From an uncultured Flavihumibacter sp. (GTDB taxonomy: Bacteria; Bacteroidota; Bacteroidia; Chitinophagales; Chitinophagaceae), in assembly GCA_946482545.1 (NCBI GenBank), contig CAMLRX010000150.1, positions 1 to 11,849 of the forward strand: 11,849 nt of DNA, read 5' to 3'. The notes beneath the pieces are model-generated. The model had not been told where the DNA came from, made no database searches, and saw only the letters and a list, made by a program, of their open reading frames with translations. Position numbers and translations under genes: made by a program. This document shows, piece after piece, positions 1 to 7,030 of this stretch; the first letter of the stretch is position 1, and each line of letters opens with the position of its first letter.

Positions 1-1309
1 CTGGAGTAAAGTAAGCGGCCCTTCCGCTGGCACATTGAGCAGCGGAACATCTTCCAGTGCTTCATTGGCTGGTCTTGTAGCCGGGACGTATGTATATGAA
101 CTGACAGTTACGGACAACGACGGCGCATCTTCCAAAGATCAGGTGAAGATCACCGTGAATCCCGCACCCGTTCCCAACCAGGCTCCGGTAGCGAACGCCG
201 GTTCCGATATCACGATCACCCTTCCGGTGAATACGGCTACATTGAACGGTGGTGGGTCTTATGATCCGGACGGTACCATCAGTACCTACAAATGGAACCA
301 GGTAAGTGGTAGTGCGGCCACTATTTCCAATCCTTCGGCAATGATCACCAATGTAACGGGACTTAAAGAAGGTACTTACGTGTATGAATTGACAGTAACA
401 GATAATAAGGGTGCTACAGCTAAACAGCAGGTTAAGATAACAGTGTTGCCGGTACCCAACAAAACGCCAATTGCCAATGCAGGTGCTGATGTTTCCATTA
501 CGCTGCCACAGAACCTGGTAGTGCTCGATGGTTCTGCTTCTTATGATCCTGACGGACGGATAGCGGCTTACAGTTGGGCAAAACTTTCTGGCTCCAGTCC
601 ATTCACCATTTACAACTCCAATACGGCATCGCCTACCTTGCCGTCTTTGCTGGAAGGAACTTATGTATTTGAGTTAACAGTAACGGATGATAAAGGAGCG
701 AAGGCAACGGATCGGGTTACGGTTGTAGTGAAGCCGCAGCAAGTGGTGAATATGCCTCCGGTGGTATTGTTGCAGCAGGTGATAAGGATACAACTGCCGG
801 TTTCAGAAGTTACCCTGGATGGATCAGGTTCTTCGGATCCGGAAGGCAAAGCACTTAAATTCGCCTGGAAGCAAACTGCTGGCCCAGCAGAGGCCGCTAT
901 AGCTGCACCGGAAAAAAGCAGCACCCGCGTGCTGGGGCTTATTCCCGGAGAGTACACGTTTGAATTGACCGTTACCGACGATAAAGGCGCTTCTGCGACA
1001 GGTACAATCAAAGTAGTGGTGGCGAATAGCACACAACGCTACGATGAACTGGTGCATGTTTACCCTAACCCGGTTCCTGCAGGTGGAAACGCTACTATAA
1101 AAGTGGTGACAGATTCAATTAATGAGAAACTGGTATTTACCGTATATGACCTCTCCGGCAGACCGGTACTTACGAAAACAGCGGTAAAAGCAGGAAACGT
1201 GCATACGGAGCAATTGTACATTGCACAACTGGCAGGCGGTTCGTATGTAGTGGAAGTGAAAGTGGACAATTCCCGCAAGATGGTGACCCGCATCATTAAG
1301 AACAGGTGA
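1..1309 (+). CDS. PKD-repeat surface protein with T9SS type A sorting domain (5' end missing)
   Basis: The reading frame is open from base 2 to the TGA at 1307-1309, so the gene starts outside the window; the in-frame TTG at 35 is only an internal codon. About 435 residues are visible. They form one partial and three complete PKD-like beta-sandwich domains (K319L/REJ-like), each of 90-97 residues, beginning with a PxANAG-type motif, carrying a YDPDG loop and ending in TYVYELTVTD followed by xGA and a short basic strand. The last 85 residues (from about base 1052) are a T9SS type A sorting domain: a VYPNPV start, a YDLSGRPV strand and a final positively charged strand ending KNR. Family knowledge predicts export by Sec, then T9SS, with surface attachment or release. 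The PKD domains are probably spacers or glycan/protein-binding modules; any catalytic domain would lie upstream and is not visible. It converges on the next gene and shares its terminator. Confidence 0.9.
   Translation, partial: WSKVSGPSAGTLSSGTSSSASLAGLVAGTYVYELTVTDNDGASSKDQVKITVNPAPVPNQAPVANAGSDITITLPVNTATLNGGGSYDPDGTISTYKWNQVSGSAATISNPSAMITNVTGLKEGTYVYELTVTDNKGATAKQQVKITVLPVPNKTPIANAGADVSITLPQNLVVLDGSASYDPDGRIAAYSWAKLSGSSPFTIYNSNTASPTLPSLLEGTYVFELTVTDDKGAKATDRVTVVVKPQQVVNMPPVVLLQQVIRIQLPVSEVTLDGSGSSDPEGKALKFAWKQTAGPAEAAIAAPEKSSTRVLGLIPGEYTFELTVTDDKGASATGTIKVVVANSTQRYDELVHVYPNPVPAGGNATIKVVTDSINEKLVFTVYDLSGRPVLTKTAVKAGNVHTEQLYIAQLAGGSYVVEVKVDNSRKMVTRIIKNR
2..1021 (+). repeat. Tandem PKD-domain coding repeats (one partial, three full)
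   Basis: Four consecutive domain copies can be aligned by eye: the end of one copy (2 to about 160), then copies at about 176-445, 458-730 and 749-1021. The spacing between copy starts is 282 and 291 bp. The strongest conservation, in protein and DNA, is the C-terminal TYVYELTVTD segment (near 86-120, 374-409, 659-694 and 950-985). The last copy is the most diverged: it has SSDPEG in place of YDPDG and lacks the ANAG opening. This pattern fits internal domain duplication within a surface adhesin. Confidence 0.8.
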
Positions 1310-1323
1310 TATTGAAGGTTAAT

Positions 1324-1375
1324 CCATAAAATAATTAAGGCGCACCTTTTTGAGTGCGCCTTAATTATTTTATGG
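1324..1375. terminator. Bidirectional intrinsic terminator, perfect 22-bp stem
   Basis: Bases 1324-1345 are the exact reverse complement of 1354-1375, separated by an 8-nt loop (CTTTTTGA). The GC-rich core (GGCGCAC/GTGCGCC) lies next to the loop and the outer arms are A/T-rich, so either strand transcribes a hairpin whose 3' arm ends in a U-rich run. It lies 15 nt after the stop of the upstream plus-strand gene and 8 nt after the stop of the minus-strand gene, as expected for a terminator shared by converging transcripts. Confidence 0.88.
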
Positions 1376-1383
1376 CTGGCTGA

Positions 1384-3054
1384 TTATAATTTGATCAGTC
1401 TTTGGCCTTCCACCCTAACATTTTCCTGGAAAACATTCATCTGGTACATTCCTTTGGCAAGGTTGCCGAGTTGTACCTGATAGGTGCCGGGCTGGAACTT
1501 CCATCTGCGCAATTCCACACCGTTCAGGTTGGTGATGGTTACTGTAATGTCTTTTTGCTGCACGGATATGTTCAATTGGCTCACAAAGGGGTTTGGCCCT
1601 GCTGTAACCACTTTTACATTGCCATTGGTGAAGCGTACGTTTCTCACCTCTGAATAATCAAAGCTGCCATCGAAGTCGACCTGCTTTATTCTGTAAAGAT
1701 TATTTGTATTGGAGCTGGGAGCAGTATGTGTGAAATTGTATGAACTGAGGGTATTCGTATTACCTGATGCCTGAATGGTGCCCACAGCCTTATAATTTCC
1801 ACCTTCTGTAGCATGCTCCACGATAAAATGAGAAGCGTTAACTTCCGCGTCGGTTTTCCAGTTCAGTTGCACCGTGTTGTTTTGTGCGATGGCTGTGAAA
1901 CTTACCCATGATACGGGCAGAACGGATAGTTTTTCAATGGTCACTGTTCCGCCAGAGATGGTAAGGTTACCGTAGTTGGCTGGGATATTTGTACTGGCGA
2001 ATGGGCCTGTAAAGGAGCCGGTACTGGTCATGATCGTGTACACGCCAAGCGGAGCGGCGGCGTTATCGGTTACGGTGAGTGACGCTGAAGTAAGGGTCGC
2101 AGCTCCGGATACAGCGAGTTGGTCGTGGCCTGTTCCAGGCGTGGTGCTGCTCACAATTTCAATCACCACATTTGTGGGTTGAGCTGTGAGATAAGCGGGG
2201 GCAACAGTAAGAATACCAGGAGAAGTGCCTGGTGCGATTTTACCACTGTTAGAAACCGCAGATGCAGTTGGATAAGTGAAAGTGCCTATGCCTCCAATGG
2301 TGGCGTTGGGTCCTACATTCAACGGTGCGTCAATTTGGGTTGAAGCTGTACTGTTCGTTTTAAGTAAGGCTCCGGTTCCGGTAATATTGAAGGCGTTAGT
2401 TCCGGTTCCGTTTAGTATTCTGTTCAGGCTGCTTGCGCTCGACGTCATCGTATCAGAGATGGTCAGCGTGCCATTGGTCAGATTAATATCCCCGTTCACC
2501 CAGTCCGCATTTCCGTTTAATGTCAGCGTGGTATTTTCAATAGTACCTACCGCTGTGCCAGATGCACCGAGTATCGAAGTGCCATTTATTGTAGTTGAAG
2601 CACTTAGGGTGGCACCTCTGCGGAAACCAAAAAGACCGCTCGAATTAACCACAACAGATCCTGCTCCCGTAATAATGGCGCCGAGTGCATAATGCAGGTT
2701 GCCATTCACAAGAAGGTCAGTGCCTGTTCCGTTGTTAATGGTACAAGTAACAGTTCCGGCGTTTGCGAAAATGGCCAGTTTGCCATTTGCTTCCACTACC
2801 ACCTGGTCGATAGTTACAGACGATTCAATACGCATACTGTCGCCAGCAACAATGGTAATCACACCGTTGGCGGAGGTTGGTGCGGAGGAGGCAGTCACCC
2901 AGTCTGTTCCGTTCCAGGTCAACCAGTTACTGGCCGTACTCCAAGTGCCCGTGGGAGCCACATTGCTTCGATAATCGCCCACAGCCTGAGAAAAAGCTAC
3001 ATTACTGATCATAAGGCATACAATCAGTTTCAGAAAGGTAAATTTCAGTTTCAT
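1384..3054 (-). CDS. Secreted T9SS cargo protein, beta-strand/Gly-Thr-rich, unknown function
   Basis: This encodes a 556-residue protein starting at the ATG at 3054. An in-frame ATG at 3087 lies upstream of the likely -7 box, and only the 3054 start gives a clean signal peptide (residues 1-23, ending NVAFSQ). Residues about 30-370 are low in charge and rich in Gly, Thr, Ser and Asn, with repeated short strands (TLTLNGN, GTLTISD, GNLTISGG) like a beta-helix or autotransporter-type passenger; the motif IAPGTSPGILTV is typical of such proteins. Residues about 379-482 (from LPVSWVSFTA through YRIKQVDFDG) form the fibronectin-like module common before Bacteroidota sorting signals. Residues 483-556 are a T9SS type A sorting domain with GPNPF, ITNLNGVEL and a basic C-terminal strand. 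Secretion to the cell surface is a confident prediction. No catalytic motif is recognised, so the role (adhesin, matrix or binding protein) is unknown. It appears monocistronic. Confidence 0.88.
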   Translation of the reverse strand: MKLKFTFLKLIVCLMISNVAFSQAVGDYRSNVAPTGTWSTASNWLTWNGTDWVTASSAPTSANGVITIVAGDSMRIESSVTIDQVVVEANGKLAIFANAGTVTCTINNGTGTDLLVNGNLHYALGAIITGAGSVVVNSSGLFGFRRGATLSASTTINGTSILGASGTAVGTIENTTLTLNGNADWVNGDINLTNGTLTISDTMTSSASSLNRILNGTGTNAFNITGTGALLKTNSTASTQIDAPLNVGPNATIGGIGTFTYPTASAVSNSGKIAPGTSPGILTVAPAYLTAQPTNVVIEIVSSTTPGTGHDQLAVSGAATLTSASLTVTDNAAAPLGVYTIMTSTGSFTGPFASTNIPANYGNLTISGGTVTIEKLSVLPVSWVSFTAIAQNNTVQLNWKTDAEVNASHFIVEHATEGGNYKAVGTIQASGNTNTLSSYNFTHTAPSSNTNNLYRIKQVDFDGSFDYSEVRNVRFTNGNVKVVTAGPNPFVSQLNISVQQKDITVTITNLNGVELRRWKFQPGTYQVQLGNLAKGMYQMNVFQENVRVEGQRLIKL

Positions 3055-3073
3055 AACACAAAATTTTAATAAG

Positions 3074-3104
3074 CACATATATGTCACATTGCATCATGGA
3101 CAAA
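3074..3104 (-). promoter_or_regulatory. Bacteroidota-type promoter (-33 TTTG, -7 TATATGTG)
   Basis: Read on the minus strand, TTTG (complement of 3101-3104) is followed by exactly 19 nt and then TATATGTG (complement of 3074-3081). This matches the known Bacteroidota consensus TTTG-N19-TAnnTTTG with one mismatch. Transcription would start near 3067-3070, leaving a leader of about 15 nt before the ATG at 3054 and excluding the upstream ATG at 3087. The -33 element lies within a 6-bp-arm inverted repeat (TCATGG, 5-nt spacer, CCATGA; 3094-3110), and the -7 box lies within the 10-bp palindrome ACATATATGT (3075-3084). Either could bind a regulator, but that is inference. Confidence 0.65.
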
Positions 3105-3359
3105 CCATGAACAATGCAGGTTCAACAGGAAAAAAATAGGAAGTATTGGGTTTCTACGCCGAGGAACAGACTGATATACAGTTGTTTACAACAGGTTGTG
3201 AGGTGAGGTCTTTAATAAGATAGAGGGAATTGTGTGGAATAGGAGCAATAAAAGTAGTAAAAAATACCAGAATGCAAAATATAATGGGGATAAAAATAGT
3301 TTTATCGCTGCTCACAATTCAGCTATACGAATGCGTTATAAATTGCATCTGATTTCTTC

Positions 3360-3367
3360 TATATTTA
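3360..3367 (+). promoter_or_regulatory. Weak -7-like element for the sugar dehydrogenase operon
   Basis: TATATTTA matches TAnnTTTG at five of six defined positions and lies 17 nt upstream of the ATG at 3385. No TTTG is found at the right distance upstream; the nearest candidate (TTAT at 3336-3339, 20-nt spacing) is poor. This is a tentative assignment. A similar box (TAAGTTTA, 10716-10723) precedes the plus-strand gene at 10753. Confidence 0.3.
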
Positions 3368-3384
3368 CGACTTAAAATAAGCGC

Positions 3385-3957
3385 ATGAAGCGACGTAAGT
3401 TATTCCGTAATATACTGGTGGCGGGCATTGCCGGCGCAGCAGGCTATGCGGGATACAAAACCTACCGCACCTACAGAACACCACACCTGGATGAACTGGC
3501 GGGTAGGGAAGAACTGATTTCCGACCTGGCTGAAACCATTATACCACGTACCGATACGCCTGGGGCAAAAGATGCTGGCGTTGGACAGTTCATAATTAAA
3601 ATGGTAAAAGATTGTTTGCCGAAAAAGTCACAGAATAATTTTCTGAACGGGCTCGACAGGTTAGAGAATCGCGCAGTTGCTGAATATGGGAAATCTTTCA
3701 GCGCCATCGCGCCGGAACATAGAAATATACTGCTCGCTTACTTTGAAAAAGATGGAAAACCTTATCCCGGATTGATGGGTAAAGTGCACCGTAAACTATT
3801 AGGAGATTCTTTCTTTACCACGCTTAAAAGGTTTACTGTACTTGGGTATTGTACCTCTAAAGCGGGTGCCACCCAGGCATTGGCCTACGATTATGTGCCG
3901 GGAAAATTTGAAAACACACCACTTGGTCCCGGACAACGTGCCTGGGCCACTCAATAA
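3385..3957 (+). CDS. Gluconate 2-dehydrogenase subunit 3 family protein (small subunit of GMC sugar dehydrogenase)
   Basis: This encodes a 190-residue protein. It begins MKRRKLFRN followed by a small-residue hydrophobic stretch (residues about 10-24), which resembles a weak Tat-type signal with a twin arginine at positions 3-4. The body matches the gluconate 2-dehydrogenase subunit 3 family: ETIIPRTDTPGAKDAGVGQFI (residues 50-70), an alpha-helical middle, and the conserved C-terminal pattern FFTTLKRFTVLGYCTSKAG...YDYVPG (about 143-173) with a late Trp in RAWATQ. In characterised sugar dehydrogenases of this type the small subunit is needed for maturation and Tat export of the partner flavoprotein. 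That fits here, since the next gene starts only 6 nt downstream and its product has no signal peptide. The start is the first ATG after an A-rich stretch; no Shine-Dalgarno sequence is evident. Confidence 0.88.
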   Translation: MKRRKLFRNILVAGIAGAAGYAGYKTYRTYRTPHLDELAGREELISDLAETIIPRTDTPGAKDAGVGQFIIKMVKDCLPKKSQNNFLNGLDRLENRAVAEYGKSFSAIAPEHRNILLAYFEKDGKPYPGLMGKVHRKLLGDSFFTTLKRFTVLGYCTSKAGATQALAYDYVPGKFENTPLGPGQRAWATQ

Positions 3958-3963
3958 AAAAGC

Positions 3964-5688
3964 ATGGCAGATCCTGCAAAAAATGTTCACCTCAATAACA
4001 AGGCCCGGGAAACAAATACCTATGATGTAATTGTGGTGGGCTCCGGCATCAGCGGGGGCTGGGCCGCGAAAGAGTTTGCTGAAAAAGGATTCAAAACGCT
4101 CTTGCTTGAACGTGGCCGCAATGTGGAGCATGTGAAAGACTATCCCACTGCTTCCATGAACCCATGGGAGTTTGAACACAGACTGGTGAACCCTGAAAAA
4201 GAAAAGACTGAAAATCCGGTTCAGAGTACGGTTTACGATGAAAGCAACAAGCATTTCTTTGTCAGCGATAAGGACCATCCATATATCCAGAATGATCCTT
4301 TCCACTGGATCAGGGGCTACCAGGTGGGTGGCCGTTCCCTGATGTGGGGACGACAGTGCTACCGCTGGAGCGATCTTGATTTTGAAGCCAATGCCAAAGA
4401 TGGTGTGGGCGTGGATTGGCCCATTCGTTATAAAGACATCGAGCCCTGGTACACTTATGTGGAACGTTTCGTGGGGATAAGCGGCTCCTGTGAAGGACTT
4501 CCTCATCTGCCCGATGGCGATTTTTTGCCACCCATGGCCATGAATGCACTCGAACTCAGGTTTAAAGACGAAATCAAAAAGAAGTTCCCAGACAGGCTGG
4601 TGACCATCGCGCGGCTCGCTAATTTATCCAGGGGCTGGAACGGGCGGGGCCCTTGTCAGTACAGAAACCTTTGCAGCAGGGGATGTCCTTTCGGCGGATA
4701 TTTCAGCTCCAATTCGGCCACCATTCCTGTGGCCATGGCAACCGGCAACCTCACGCTGCGGCCATTTTCCATAGTGGCCGAAGTATTATATGATAAAGAA
4801 AACAAGCGGGCCAAAGGCGTGCGCGTGGTGGATACTGAAACAAAGGAATCCATGGAGTTTTTCGCGAAAGTGATTTTCCTGAATGCCTCTACCATTGCCT
4901 CGGCAGCAATCCTGTTGCAATCAAAAAGCGATGCCTTCCCCGAAGGCATGGGCAATGGCAGCGGACAACTTGGCCGAAACCTGATGGACCACCATTTCAG
5001 AATAGGTGCTGAAGCCCAGTATGAAGGTTTGATGGATCAGTATTATGTGGGAAGAAGACCGGGCGGCATCTATATCCCGCGCTTCAGGAACGTGAACGAA
5101 GCCACCAAAAGAAATGATTATATCCGTGGATTTGGTATTCAGGCCGATGCGGAAAGAAGAAGCTGGTACGATACCGTAAAACATACCGATGGCTTCGGAA
5201 AAGATTTCAAAGAGACACTGATTTCCCCCGGCATCTGGACCATGTGGATGGGCGCCTGGGGCGAAACCCTGCCTTACGAAGAAAACAAGGTGACACTGGA
5301 TGAAAACAAAACCGATAAATGGGGGATACCACTGGTAAAAATTGATTTCTCCTTCCGCGACAATGAAAAAGCCATGCGCAAGGATATGAAAGAGAGCGCC
5401 ATGGAAATGCTGCACGAAGCAGGTTTAAAAAATGTGACCGGCTTCGACTACAGTTCTGTGGGCGGGGATTGTGTTCATGAAATGGGCACCGCCAGAATGG
5501 GCAATGATCCTAAAACTTCCGTTTTAAATAAATGGAACCAGTTGCATGAGGTGAAAAACGTGTTCATCACCGATGGGAGTTGTATGACTTCTTCCGCCTG
5601 CCAGAACCCCTCCCTTACTTATATGGCACTTACTGCAAGAGCTTGCGATTTCGCAGTTTCGGAAATGAAGAAAGGATCGCTTGGGTAA
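3964..5688 (+). CDS. GMC-family FAD sugar dehydrogenase, catalytic subunit with [3Fe-4S]-type Cys motif
   Basis: This encodes a 574-residue protein with the GMC oxidoreductase architecture. The N-terminal dinucleotide fold YDVIVVGSGISGG (residues 20-32) binds FAD, and VGGRSLMWG (121-129) is the second GMC flavin signature. The C-terminal domain holds the predicted catalytic pair, His505 in VHEMGTARMG and Asn548 in CQNPSLT. Cysteines 231, 237 and 241 (CxxxxxCxxxC) have the spacing of the [3Fe-4S] ligands of Burkholderia FAD-glucose dehydrogenase, and the His-Asn distance of 43 residues also agrees with that enzyme as I recall it. The likely reaction is oxidation of a sugar or glycoside hydroxyl in the periplasm, with electrons passed via the cluster to a cytochrome or quinone. 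The substrate (glucose C1, a glycoside C3, or gluconate) cannot be read from sequence. No cytochrome c subunit gene adjoins it. There is no signal peptide, which suggests co-export with the preceding subunit. Its last 59 nt overlap the convergent minus-strand gene. Confidence 0.88.
   Translation: MADPAKNVHLNNKARETNTYDVIVVGSGISGGWAAKEFAEKGFKTLLLERGRNVEHVKDYPTASMNPWEFEHRLVNPEKEKTENPVQSTVYDESNKHFFVSDKDHPYIQNDPFHWIRGYQVGGRSLMWGRQCYRWSDLDFEANAKDGVGVDWPIRYKDIEPWYTYVERFVGISGSCEGLPHLPDGDFLPPMAMNALELRFKDEIKKKFPDRLVTIARLANLSRGWNGRGPCQYRNLCSRGCPFGGYFSSNSATIPVAMATGNLTLRPFSIVAEVLYDKENKRAKGVRVVDTETKESMEFFAKVIFLNASTIASAAILLQSKSDAFPEGMGNGSGQLGRNLMDHHFRIGAEAQYEGLMDQYYVGRRPGGIYIPRFRNVNEATKRNDYIRGFGIQADAERRSWYDTVKHTDGFGKDFKETLISPGIWTMWMGAWGETLPYEENKVTLDENKTDKWGIPLVKIDFSFRDNEKAMRKDMKESAMEMLHEAGLKNVTGFDYSSVGGDCVHEMGTARMGNDPKTSVLNKWNQLHEVKNVFITDGSCMTSSACQNPSLTYMALTARACDFAVSEMKKGSLG
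5630..5688. other. Tail-to-tail coding overlap, 59 bp
   Basis: The plus-strand GMC dehydrogenase stops at 5686-5688 (TAA), while the minus-strand membrane glycosyltransferase continues to its TAA at 5632-5630. The last 18-19 codons of each gene are therefore encoded on opposite strands of the same DNA. No hairpin terminator is visible near the junction. Confidence 0.88.
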
Positions 5689-7030
5689 GCAACAGCAGGA
5701 ACAGCGGTTCTGTCTCGAAACGGAAACGCATGTTTTCGTAATGTTCGAATACGGAACTCAGGCAGAAGGAATATGCGATCGTGAGCAGGATGAACCATTG
5801 TAATGGAGCAAGTTTTCTGTTCCTGAATCCTTGCAGCAAGAGCCAGCCAAAAACCGCCGCGTACAGCAATATTTTAGGCAGCGCGGAAACCACCATGGCT
5901 ATGCGCCTTTCCTGCTTTCCTTTCGCGAAGTGCGACAGGTTGAAGGAGTATATTACATCGTAATTCCGCATCTTCCGGGCCTGGAACTCTGTAACGGAAT
6001 ACCGGGTGGCCGGTGCGAAAAATATAATGGCCGACTGTGCTACATTTTTCAGGAAAGCTGCAGGCTTTTTTTTGATGTGTTCCTTTCCGGATTTGAGGTA
6101 CAGGTCCGATACTTCAATGTAACCAGCATGCTTTACATTCAGGAATGTATCGTTTTTATATTCAGAAAATAAATCTCTGTCGTTCAGCCCTTTGAGCCGG
6201 GAAATATCTTTTGTGATGAACTTATTGTAAGTGGAAATGGGTTGGAATGGCGGAAGCGACGCGATATTGGCGGAATCGGTGATTTCAGAATCATGAAAAG
6301 CGTTCCTGCTGAGGTTCATGCCCAGCCACGTGGAGGTAGAGAAAGAACCGAATATAACCTTGTTCTTATAATACCACCCACCTACAAGCATCGTGGCAAC
6401 CAGGCCGGTTAACAGCAACCGGGAACTGTGGGTTTGGTGCCGCAGCATCAGGTAAACCGCCGCACTCAACACCACCAGCCAGGCAAGGTGGTACATACTT
6501 CTGGTGAAGCAGATCAACACCAGCAGCGCGGCAAAGAGGAATGCATTCTTCCAACTGATATTTGTTTGCAACCGCAGCAATACATTACAGGCAAGCAAAA
6601 AGAACAGGGTGATGAAAGTGGTGTAAAAAAGTTCGTGCTCAAATACGATCGTTCCCGGACTCAACAGGTAAAACAAGGAAAAGGCCAGTGGCATCCACGC
6701 AACTGTGGTCTGTTTTTTAATTAGTTTATACAGGAGAAATGTATTGGCCAGCGTAACTATTTTCAGCAGCCATACAAATGCGATAGGGGCCGCCTCACCT
6801 GAAAGCTTGAGTACAATGCCCAGCAGCAAATTAAAAAAAGGAGGTTGTGTATGATCGTACCAAATACCTGCCAGGAGGTTGTGCCGCAACGTTTCCACAT
6901 CAAGGTACTGCCAGTACCTGAGGAGGGCGTTCTGCTCCATTTCAATGCCCGCGAGTGATACGAATACACGGGATATGCAGAAAGCCAGCAACAGCACCAG
7001 CAGGTCCTTTATGGAACGGTTGCTGTTCAA
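5630..7030 (-). CDS. GT-C (GT39-like) membrane glycosyltransferase, candidate arabinosyltransferase
   Basis: This encodes a polytopic protein of 466 residues with about ten hydrophobic segments. The first (residues 8-28) is followed by a large loop, YLDVETL...YDHTQPPFFNLLLG (42-71). An acidic first loop followed by a Q/H-PPF motif is typical of lipid-phosphosugar-dependent GT-C enzymes (dolichyl-P-mannose transferase/ArnT-like). A soluble, probably periplasmic region spans about 230-325, and the end FEHYENMRFRFETEPLF (428-444) resembles the conserved final loop of this group. The start is TTG at 7030: an in-frame TAG lies directly upstream, the next ATG (codon 31) would remove the first membrane helix, and TTG overlaps the preceding gene's stop as TTGA. 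As the last gene of the cassette making a polyprenyl-phospho-pentose, it is a good candidate to use that donor outside the inner membrane. The acceptor is unknown. Confidence 0.8.
   Translation of the reverse strand: MNSNRSIKDLLVLLLAFCISRVFVSLAGIEMEQNALLRYWQYLDVETLRHNLLAGIWYDHTQPPFFNLLLGIVLKLSGEAAPIAFVWLLKIVTLANTFLLYKLIKKQTTVAWMPLAFSLFYLLSPGTIVFEHELFYTTFITLFFLLACNVLLRLQTNISWKNAFLFAALLVLICFTRSMYHLAWLVVLSAAVYLMLRHQTHSSRLLLTGLVATMLVGGWYYKNKVIFGSFSTSTWLGMNLSRNAFHDSEITDSANIASLPPFQPISTYNKFITKDISRLKGLNDRDLFSEYKNDTFLNVKHAGYIEVSDLYLKSGKEHIKKKPAAFLKNVAQSAIIFFAPATRYSVTEFQARKMRNYDVIYSFNLSHFAKGKQERRIAMVVSALPKILLYAAVFGWLLLQGFRNRKLAPLQWFILLTIAYSFCLSSVFEHYENMRFRFETEPLFLLLLTQAILSSFPKLRNRKLLQ

Larger units (their letters stand above)
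3055..3384. other. Divergent intergenic region, 330 nt, no gene seen
   Basis: This A/T-rich region separates two divergent genes. I see no credible ORF, tRNA or small-RNA signature. It contains the promoter for the minus-strand T9SS cargo gene near 3074-3104, a 6-bp dyad over that promoter's -33 element (3094-3110), a weak -7-like box for the plus-strand operon (3360-3367), and a 7-bp-arm, 4-nt-loop hairpin at 3289-3306 (GATAAAA/TTTTATC) with no T-tract. Confidence 0.7.

Noticed and set aside
2276..2692. Open plus-strand frames opposite the second T9SS cargo gene (also 1976-2182 and 2692-3069)
   Set aside because: They are hydrophobic low-complexity translations of the reverse strand of a Thr/Asn/Gly-rich gene, with no promoter or independent evidence.
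3055..3087. Start of the T9SS cargo gene at ATG 3087
   Set aside because: It would precede the predicted -7 box (3074-3081) and put 11 residues in front of a clean signal peptide.
3289..3306. Hairpin GATAAAA/TTTTATC with a 4-nt loop, as a terminator or riboswitch part
   Set aside because: The stem is only 7 bp and A/T-rich, has no T-tract, and no gene ends upstream.
3228..3320. GAATTGTG (3228-3235) and CACAATTC (3313-3320), resembling lac-operator half-sites
   Set aside because: The 8-bp arms are 77 nt apart in A/T-rich DNA, there is no LacI-type gene nearby, and the match is probably chance.
3799..4506. A 235-codon open frame on the minus strand opposite the dehydrogenase genes
   Set aside because: It is antisense to strongly conserved FAD-binding motifs and has no family resemblance.
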